Source: Rhododendron vialii
Taxonomy: Eukaryota; Streptophyta; Magnoliopsida; Ericales; Ericaceae
Length of the DNA: 64,000 nucleotides
NCBI RefSeq assembly: GCF_030253575.1
Contig: NC_080560.1
Coordinates: forward strand, 34,523,501 to 34,587,500
Direction: 5' to 3'
A model generated the notes under the pieces. It was not told the origin of the DNA. It did no database searches and saw only the letters and a program-made list of their open reading frames with translations. The position numbers and the translations under genes were made by a program. Shown one piece after another: positions 55,610-64,000 of the stretch; position 1 is the first letter of the stretch, and every line of letters starts with the position of its first letter.

Positions 55610-58600
55610 ATGGATTCGGACCAGGGCAAGCTCTTCATCGGGGGCATCTCGTGGGAAACGGACGAAGGCAAACTGAGCGACTACTTCGGTAACTACGGCG
55701 ACGTTTTGCAGACCGTGGTGATGAGGGACAAGATCACCGGCAGGCCCAGAGGGTTCGGGTTCGTGGTCTTCGCGGATCCTTCGGTCCTCGATAGGGTCCT
55801 TCAAGAAAAACACACCATCGACGGTAGAACGGTGAGATTCGGCCTCGATTCCGTCGTTATAATGTTTTATTATTATTATTGAAATTTCGATTCAGATTTG
55901 TTATATCCATATGGTTTTTGCTCAGAATTTAATTTAATGTGTTATATCCATGAGGTGGGATTAGATTAGCCGAGAGGTGTACGTAAGCTGACCTAGACAT
56001 GGAATTATCAACAAAGAAAAAAAAAAAGGCCTCGATTTGTCATTAGAATGTGTTTTATTAAGGTGTGAGTAAGTTGGTCAGGACACTTGGGTTATATTAA
56101 AAAAAAAAAAACATTTCGGTTTAGATGTGTTATATTCATATGGGGCTCTGTCAGGACTTCAACTGTGTTATTTGCTCGGGATTGGTCACTCAGGATTTAG
56201 TCGAGGTTGAGGTGCGTGGAAGCTGGCCTAACGCTGAGTTATCGAAAATTAAAAAAATCTAGATTTTGGGTGTTTGCTATATTTTGCGGGTTATTATTGG
56301 TAATGTAGATAAGTATGTTTATATGTGTGTGTGGCTATGCTTTCGCATGCGGATGTGGATGGTAGCGTTTATGATAATCTGGCGATGCTATTGTTATTGG
56401 GTATAATGCTATTTTTTTTTATCTTTATCTTGGTCTTGTGAGTTTGGGCTATATTGTGTTGGTTATTGTAGGGAGCATGAGGCTTTTTAGGATGATGATT
56501 TAGAGCCTGTTTTAACTCGTAAATCAAAAGCATGGTCTATTAAACTGACATTCTCTCCTAGTAGTGAAGGAAAAGGGCAGGGCTTTTTTCGTAGTAATAG
56601 TGGGCGGGTCTCATGAGATCTATTCCGGCCGTCGGAAACTCCGGGAATACAGCGTCAGGAGCTGGCTAGAATATGAGACTACCCTTTCTGAGGTGATTTT
56701 TTGAACAGGTCCCATCTTCTTTACATCCTTCCCGAAGTCATATCAAATCGTGTTAACAATGTCCTGAAATAAATAATTTCATTAGTAATGTTAAATTACC
56801 AATAAAAGTACCCAAATATATACACAAGTACTTTTTAAGAACTTCTTTTCTAACACATTTCAGAGTGTGTCCTAATATTTAGGTATAAGGGTCGAGCTAA
56901 AATAGCATAATGAATACACCGTTGGATTAAATTGTACTAGTAAATTTGGGAAAAAAATACACTTCAATAATTTTGTAGCATCACATTCATAATGTCCATA
57001 TTGAAGTAGCAGTAAGTATGAGCTTGGTGCAGCGGCGACTGCAGGGAGAGAGAGAGAGAGAGAGAGCTGTAATTTAGTTTGTCAATTCCATTAGAGACCG
57101 ATGATGGACATTATGAATGAGATGCTACAAAATTATTGAATGTGATGCTACATTGAGGTATTGCTAATTATAAATCATCATAGGATATTATCACGAGTTT
57201 AATTTGCAATTTTATTTTAATGAGTTAATTGAGTTCTACACACAAGGCATTCCAAGTTTCCAACTTTCCAAAGAAAAATGTGCTCCATTTTATATGGATG
57301 AGAAAGTGCAGAATAAGAAAAAGGAGAGGTGGATTTGTGGGGTGAGAATAGAAAAAACAAATGGATTAAACGAATGGAGGAGGGAGAAAAAGGTGGGAGA
57401 CTTTGTGGGGTGAGTTTGCTTTTCTACTCCTATCAGGTTTCCAAAAAGGGTGAGGTGGACACATTACATCCCTTCAGATTTTGTCCAGTATACATCAATG
57501 GTTCAAAGACTTTTCTTCAGTGGTGCCATGTCACTACAAATGTTACAAAAAAAATGAAAAAGTATACTCGGTAGACATAGGAATTTGCAGGGTTAGTGGG
57601 TTTATGTGACACCAGTGCCATAGAACTGGCGTCGCCACTGGATTGCTGTGTTATTGCTGATGTCTATATGCATGTCTGTCATTGCTCATTTGTTTTGTCT
57701 CTGTGTGCACACCTTTACCACCTTTGCCGGGTCAGCTTCAACTTTACATTTGGGCGAGTTGACCAACATTTGAGGTGGTTTTTTTTTGCTACTGCAGTGA
57801 CTGTGACTTCATATATGCGACTCTTCAAAATAAATACTACACCCAGTTTGCATCGTGCTTAATTTGTTTTTGATCCTATTGAGGACTGGATTAACATGTA
57901 GTGTTGTGACTTTGTTATATAGATTGCCTGCATGAAATATTGATGTCATGAAGCCGTGTTATTTGGGTCCACCTACCATTGTACTTGTTGGAATCTCGAT
58001 TAAATGTTATCTTATCTGTTTTCATCTGATTTCATTTCTTTGGAAAAGAAAATTTGCCTGAGATTTACATCAGTGTTACCTGTATTGTTTTCCTCTTGGA
58101 TGTCTGAACTTTCTGATGGCAATGACTGGACTTCCTCTTATCCTTCCTTTCTTTTTGATTTCCTTTTGCATTATAATTTCTAGCTTTGATTATTCAGGTT
58201 GAGGCTAAGAGAGCGATGTCAAGAGATGAACACCAGACTGCCTCTAGAGCTGGAAATGGTAACTCTGCTAGAAATTTTGGAGGTGGTGGAAATTATAGGA
58301 CCAAGAAAATATTTGTTGGGGGCTTGCCAGCAACTTTGACTGAGGAAGGATTTCGACAATATTTTGAATCTTATGGTAATGTTACAGATGTTGTGGTCAT
58401 GTATGATCAGGCCACCCAGCGGCCTCGTGGATTTGGGTTTGTTTCTTTTGATAGCGAAGAAGCAGTCGATAGGGTATTGCACAAGACATTCCACGACTTG
58501 AATGGTAAACAGGTGGAAGTAAAGCGTGCTCTTCCCAAAGACGCCAACCCCAGCGGCGGTGGCCGTTCCACGGCTGGTGGTGGTGCAGGTGGTGGCGGAG

Positions 58601-59367
58601 GTTATCAGGCTGGTTATGGTGCTTCTGGCGGAAATTCAGGATCTTTTGATGGCCGAATGGATTCAAACAGATACATGCAGTCTCAAAATGCTGGAGGTGG
58701 TTTTCCGGCTTATGGTTCTTCTGGATATAGTGCTTCTGGTTATGGGTACGGTCCCGCCAATAACAGCATGGGTTATGGCGGTTATGGCGGTTATGGTGCT
58801 GCCAATCCGGGGTATGGAGGTGCAGCTGCTACAGCTTACGGAAACCCTAATGCACCTAGTCCTGGTTATGGAACCGGTCCACCGGGTCCTGCACGAAATT
58901 CTTGGAGCTCCCAGGCTTCCTCAGGGTATGGTGCTGCCGGTTATGTGAATGCCTCTGCTTGGGGTGGTAGTGCAACCGGTGGGCCCGGTTCTGCACCCAC
59001 GGGTCAATCTCCAGGTGGGGCTTCTGGGTATGGAAACCAAGGTTATGGGTATGGTGGGTATGGTGGATTGGACGGGTCTTATGCAAATCAAGCTGCTTAT
59101 GGTGCTGTTGGTGGTCGTGCCGGAAGTGTCCCCAGTAGTAATGCTTCTGCCAGTGGGGGAGAGATGCAAGGCAGTGGTGGGGCCTACAGGGGAGGTGGTG
59201 GCTATGGTGATGCCAATGGGACTTCAGGGTATGGAAATCAAGGATGGAATGATCCTTCTCAAACATCTGGAAGTTATGGAGCTCAGGCAAATGGGCCTCA
59301 TGGCGGGCCAGTTGGATATGGTGGTGGGTATGGCGGTGCCCCGACTCGACAGGCTCAACAGCAGTGA
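55610..59367 (+). CDS. Two-RRM glycine-rich hnRNP (hnRNP A/B-like RNA-binding protein)
   Basis: Two exons, 55610-55831 and 58198-59367, joined in phase 0 give 463 residues. RRM1 (about 6-79) has RNP2 LFIGGI and RNP1 RGFGFVVF. The intron falls near its end (IDGRT|VEAKRA). RRM2 (about 111-185) has RNP2 IFVGGL and RNP1 RGFGFVSF, then VEVKRALPK. The remaining ~280 residues are Gly/Tyr/Ser/Asn/Ala-rich with many GYGGYGG and SGYG repeats, a low-complexity tail typical of hnRNP A/B proteins that drives condensate formation and nuclear import. The family binds mRNA in the nucleus and cytoplasm and affects splicing, transport and stability; the exact target here is unknown. Both RNP motifs are intact. 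The minus-strand and other-frame open stretches over the tail are artefacts of its repeats. Confidence 0.93.
56970..57138. repeat. Inverted repeat in hnRNP intron
   Basis: AATAATTTTGTAGCATCACA at about 56967 faces TGAGATGCTACAAAATTATT at about 57118, around a (GA)n run (57044-57066). Matching ATTCATAATGTCCAT / ATGGACATTATGAAT. Probably a MITE core. Confidence 0.65.
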
Positions 59368-59463
59368 TTTTGATGACCTCATTGTGTCTGGGGCTTGGGG
59401 TCCTTTTTTGCTCCAAGGACATGCAGTCAATGCTTTACCCGTTGTAGGTGGCAGCAGGGGTTG

Positions 59464-59547
59464 GCTTCTGTTGCATGTCATGCGAACATTGGGACTGGTT
59501 GGATTGCTTCTGTTGCATGTCATGCGAACATTGGGACTGGTTGGATT
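59464..59547. repeat. 42-bp tandem duplication in hnRNP 3'UTR
   Basis: The unit starting GCTTCTGTTGCATGTCATGC is present twice, identical, about 100 bases after the stop codon. Confidence 0.9.
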
Positions 59548-62145
59548 GCTTGACTCCCAGTAGTTTGCACTATCTATTTTGTTAGCATAAAATAAGTTTA
59601 TATGAGGAGTAGTGCTGTCGCTTCTAAGTAATTGCCCTTGAGTGTAGTTTAAATTCAGTGTGCTTATCGTTGTGCTATTATCTAGTCTGGAGCTTTCGTT
59701 ATGGTAGTGTTTTAAAGCTATAGTAGCTTGTATTGAACTTTATTAATATGGTTTGATCAGTTTGAGTACTTTCTTAATTTCGTGGAATTAGCATTTGATC
59801 TTCTGGCCATTTGCAGGATTTGGTTCGTATAGGCAGATTCGTAGATATGTTGATGATAGTGTAGTATCGGGTTTCTTTCCCTTTGGTACGTCAAGTAGGA
59901 CGGTTAAGATATAGTGAAGCTATTGATAGGACTGAAGATGTTGGGCTCTTGGGTCGACCACTTCCAATTGGATAGCGATAATCGTAGTTGATCACTTCGT
60001 AATGGTTAGCGATAATCGTAGTGATAGATAGACTTTGAAGATGGAATAATAATTTCCCCCTGTATTTGTCATTGTCTTGTACAGGAGGAGAGATGCTCGA
60101 GTTCCGAAGTGGAGTGAAGTGTCCACTCATAGATGAACATGAGCTTCATAGTGGGAATATGTTATTCGTGGAAGAGGACTTGGAATTGGATGGTTGACCT
60201 AGTGCATTGCCCAGAGATCGGTCATGCGGAAAACCTAGCATGCCTGCTCAGTCAATTTTGCGAGCATCCCATTTCGAGCATGGAATCTCTCAATCTTGAT
60301 TCAAATTGTCATGGAACGATTGAGCTTTTCAAGATGAACGACATGCGGTATGTTGGCAAGAGTAGTTGGTCAAATTTCTCAGTTTATAATTTGATCTTAG
60401 CGTAATGATTAGCTTTCCATTCTAGAGAATACTAATTAGATTTGAGGATTTGAGGGTCTTACAGTGCTAGGAAATTATCATTTGGTATTGGAATTTGCCA
60501 GATAATGGTTCAGGTTTATACAGTAAAACTTTTGTTGTTTGTCACATTTTGTGTCTTTTCCAAGGCCAAAGGATATCAATACCAGGATAAGAATGTTAAT
60601 ATCTCTCTTGTTGATGTTTTACTTCCAATATGCTAAAGACTTTATTGGTCACATTTTTGGGATTCGGTTAAGTTCGTTAACGTAGAACTGAAACATGTCT
60701 CGTTCTCTGTAAATGGCCCTTAACTAGAGCTTTTGTCGCAAGAAATTCTGCGTAGGAATGCAACATGCTTTTCTACATTTTTTTGATAGGGAACTGCAGT
60801 CTCTTCCCTTCTGCTTCTTGCTTCCCATCTCTAGTTACAGAATTGCGTTTTCCCCCACTTTAGCTGCTGGTCTTGTTTGTTTGCCAAAAATCTGGGTTTG
60901 ACCTGTTTTACCAAGTCAAGCTTGGGCATTAATGGTTCTTCCTTATGGCAAGTGATATTTACATTCCCAGGCTACTAGGGTATTTGGTTGAGTTGGCCAC
61001 AATGTCGTGTTCAGATCGGTTCAGATCGCATCATTTTGCGTTTGTGTGAAAACCACGCTTAGCTTACACGTCCCAACCTTGTTCGATTTGTGTGGTGTGC
61101 AAGTTGATAAAGTTACCCGTTTAGTTGGATTTTTATTTTTTGAACCTATGCAAAAATTATACGCGTCACAATGTTGCGCATGAACAGGTTTAATCTGATA
61201 ACATAATGAAAGTATGGTTCATGAATTATGAAACTTTTACCCTTATTTTTATGTAAAGAATCTAGACTTAAAAGCTTGGCTGCAGGTGGGAATATGTGCC
61301 CTACTTCTAATCCCGAAAACAAAACATGTGATGTGTGATCTCGTTGTTAATACACTTTTCATAGAGTAAAAAGCATAGAGCATTTTTTTATCTTATAGCA
61401 CCGTATAAGAGTTCGGTGAAAACGGCTGTCTGCAAATTACACAAGTTCAACCTGTATTGGTCCTGTTTAATTTGTGTTGGGTTGGGTTGTGTTCATCTCA
61501 TCAAATAAGCAACCCTAATTCTTACCAACAAAATAACTCCGATCCTCTCTGCTACGTGTTTTTTCTCTAATAAGTCAATTGTCCAGGTTAGCAAACGCGA
61601 ATCTCTATTAATCTTGGGGACCAATTTCACCGTACGCTAGTGGGGGGACCCCAAATAAAGGCAGAGCAAATCTAAATGAATTGGTTCCAAAAATAAGTTG
61701 ATAGCACCTCAATTTTACACCGTCACCAATCCCGCAACTGTTTTTTGTGAATTTGTGGATTTGGATCTTCCGCAAATTGAAGTTGTGCTTCTCTCATAGT
61801 TTCTTTCATGTTACTAGCTATTCAGTCATAAATCCAATATTCAAACACAGCCTAAGTTCAAAAACCAGCAAGCAGATCCTAACAGATAAACAATAACATC
61901 CTAGACGAAAATCAGCTTTAAATTCCCTCCCCCATTGGGAAATTGCAAGGAAAACAAATTTATCCAAACGATCAAGCAAAACTCAACACACATGCTTAAT
62001 CTTACATCAATGTCGTCAATGTTCACATTCGATCATATTCTGCGTCTAAGTGTTTAAAACGCGGCTTATAGTAAAATCCAGTTGGCTCACGAACGAACAA
62101 AATAAACAAGACAGACTTGGTACAAAAACAACAAGAAACGATTTT
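59548..62145. other. hnRNP 3' region and intergenic DNA
   Basis: 59548-59760 is the probable 3'UTR. 59930-60030 contains a short repeated motif (AGCGATAATCGTAGT). An open frame at 60133-60405 has no recognisable domain. The rest is AT-rich without gene signals. Confidence 0.45.
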
Positions 62146-63932
62146 TCAGGGCTCGAATAGGTCGGATTCATCTTCAGAGGGTAGAAGGAAATGAAGTGTT
62201 GAAGAGAAACTGCGTGATCTCCTTGTGGAAGATGACCAGTAAGCAGAAGGTGAACCCTTGTATGGATCGCCGAGTACAGAGACATTGCCAGGCCGCGAGA
62301 ATACCATCTACAGTAGAAGGGAATTCAAACACTTGAGTTCTAACACCAATGTTTTGGGATTCAGTTCATAGCATGAAACATTTAAAATATGGTACTCGCG
62401 TACAATGAGACAAGATAATATCCACGAATAAAGCAATAAAAGCATGCAACTGATGCGATCGATGGATTCTGAATAAACTCTGCTTCGAAAATGGGAAAAG
62501 AAACAAAAAAGCTAGTATTGGAGGGAAATGGACTACTAGCTAAGATAGATGAAATGTTTCTTTTCTTCGTTTTTTTTCTTATCGTTTCCTCTTTTCTTTC
62601 GACTTTTTCTGGTTAGCTGCCCATCATCGTTCCTGTTTTCCTCTTTAAAATGAGCCAGTTTGTGCATCCGCTCTCCTTTTTCGTTCATTAAATCTGTCCT
62701 AATGTTCATTAAAGAAGTAAGATTTCGGTTAGAAAATCTTCATTTCTTACCGAATCGCACTTTTGGTTCAAAATAAGAAGAAATGAACCTCCCATAAATA
62801 CATTGCTGCCTAAACATTCCACCTGCAAACCATTATGGTGAGTCACCGTAGTTGGTACTCATCAGACAATTAGAAGGGGAAAAAGATTTTTTTTATTTTT
62901 TTTCCTCCTAGAAATTGTATTCCACTTACTTCCCTTTCCTTTCTGTTCACCCTCAAATGCTTAACAAAGCCCAACTTATTTTTGAAGCCTATAAAACTCA
63001 AGTCGATATCTACTGTTTTGTGGCATCTTGCTTTTAACGAGTCCCGGTGAAACATTAAATACTACTGTTCGCATCACGCATATCATAAGCTCGTGAAAAT
63101 CAAGGGATAAGACTATCTGGATAAGAGAGTGTTGAAAGAACCAAGAAGTACAAGGATGGAGCACAAATGCTACACTGTGACAAGGATAGAGTAATACCTG
63201 GTAATTCCCAAGCGTACAAGTTTTGAAACCAGCTATGCAATAACCAAAATAGTACACCCACATCCGCATGAACTTTTCATCAAATCCCAATGAGATGATT
63301 TCGCTATAAACACAAAACCGAATGTCAAGAATCTTCTCTGTTATTTATCAAGGACACGGAAATCATTCACAATGTCATCCCATGTATAAAGGATTCAAAT
63401 GCTTTATACCCTTCAAATCCTATTGAGGCCTCTAACTAACGGGATGCATATTAGTGGCAGGGAGATTGAAGAGCATATATTATGACATATACAGGGGATT
63501 AAGCGACAGAAAGCAGAAGAAGTTTGAAGAGAACCAAAAAACTATACTTCAAGTGCACTTCAATTATGTATCATAAATCATAATGTTGGCCGTTATTATC
63601 TGTTGACAATGGTAAAATAGTTCCTCTTACCTCTGGTGTTTGAGGAAGTTTTCCTTCCAACATCCTAGTGTTTTGGTGTAATGTAACCCTATGTTTTCAA
63701 CTTGCTCAACACTGCACTAACAGCGCTTTTTAGAGATTTTGAAGTAAAAAATAAAGGATCACTGGAGAATTACAAGATCAACATTCTGCTTTTACCAGAG
63801 TCTGGATGAGGCAGCCATTGCTGATGTTGTTCTACTTAATGAAGGTAAACAACCACCAGGGAAAATATATTCCTTAATGAAATCTGAGCTTCGCCTGTAC
63901 TCATCATACCGCTCATCTGGTATTGATGTGAA
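62146..63932 (-). CDS. Cyclopropane-fatty-acyl-phospholipid synthase, 3' part (gene continues past window)
   Basis: Four exons on the minus strand, 63932-63796, 63711-63631, 63303-63198 and 62307-62146, are joined by correct GT-AG borders and phases. They give the last ~161 residues; earlier exons lie beyond 64000. Signature order: TSIPDERYDEYRRSSDFI, KEYIFPGGCLPSL, CVEQVENIGLHY, LGFDEKFMRMW, YYFGYCIAGFKT, LGNYQ and VFSRPGN. In this SAM-dependent family the His in IG-HY and the Cys in YYF-YC correspond to residues lining the bicarbonate/active site of mycobacterial homologues, and both are kept. Plant enzymes transfer a methylene from S-adenosylmethionine to membrane oleoyl chains and usually carry an N-terminal FAD-oxidase-like domain, out of view here. 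Compared with the consensus I remember (RTWEYYFDYCAAGFK), this copy has MRMWVYYFGYCIAGFK, notably Asp to Gly. The tail after SRPGN is ~45 residues, Ser-rich. Confidence 0.88.
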
Positions 63933-64000
63933 CTGCAAAAAATCAACCACTCTTTACTGTCAGCAAAAGCCCTATATCCACGATATTAATTCAGTTACTA

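Noticed and set aside
58856-59563. Long open frames of 188 codons (minus) and 204 codons (plus, other frame) over the hnRNP tail
   Set aside because: They are shadows of the Gly/Tyr-rich repeats. The hnRNP frame has two RRMs and correct splicing, and the others are His/Thr- or Val/Met-rich nonsense.
1-64000. tRNA, rRNA, CRISPR or clustered biosynthetic genes
   Set aside because: I looked for A/B-box tRNA patterns, rRNA cores, regularly spaced repeats and adjacent related enzymes, and saw none. The genes present are functionally unrelated.

Overview
The window is nuclear DNA from a dicot-type flowering plant. Genes carry GT-AG introns, intergenic DNA is AT-rich and full of miniature transposons, and there is a chloroplast-derived insert. 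A more precise lineage cannot be set from sequence alone.

Eight protein-coding genes are supported by recognisable exons with matching splice phases. From left to right they are: a caleosin/peroxygenase (minus, 5405-12160, six exons, 4.8-kb first intron); the cap-binding factor eIF(iso)4E (plus, 13852-24060, five exons, 6.4-kb last-but-one intron); PGR5 of photosynthetic cyclic electron flow (minus, 24539-25050); a DUF716/TMEM45-like membrane protein (plus, 27367-28233); a small acidic protein ending in a CaaX-type motif (plus, 46342-49530); a plant-specific protein starting MGCFLACF (minus, 50396-51563); a two-RRM glycine-rich hnRNP (plus, 55610-59367); and the 3' end of a cyclopropane-fatty-acid synthase gene (minus, 62146 to beyond the window). 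They are unrelated housekeeping or plastid genes with no operon-like logic. The layout is one divergent pair (caleosin / eIF(iso)4E) and two convergent pairs (eIF(iso)4E / PGR5; CaaX protein / MGCF protein).

The rest is a rich record of transposition. 1-5 kb holds a long-TIR element carrying a decayed gene fragment (Pack-MULE-like), two foldback elements, one with an empty-site relative 0.9 kb away, and a short Helitron. The eIF(iso)4E introns hold a hAT-like element, a decayed hAT transposase gene, a Stowaway MITE and a non-autonomous LTR element. 28-46 kb is gene-poor. It contains a complete 337-bp TRIM retroelement with TSD, PBS and PPT, an LTR-like block, several Stowaway MITEs, a Mutator-like foldback with 9-bp TSD, a hAT-like element with 8-bp TSD, Harbinger-like MITEs, a 0.9-kb long-TIR element with nested palindromes, and a LINE RNase H scrap. 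The CaaX gene intron holds a plastid ndhF insert and a G-box-bearing palindrome.

No CRISPR, tRNA, rRNA or bacterial-type system is seen. The most interesting material is the mobile-element structure rather than a new pathway. All coordinates were read by eye, and family assignments rest on recalled motifs, not on searches.
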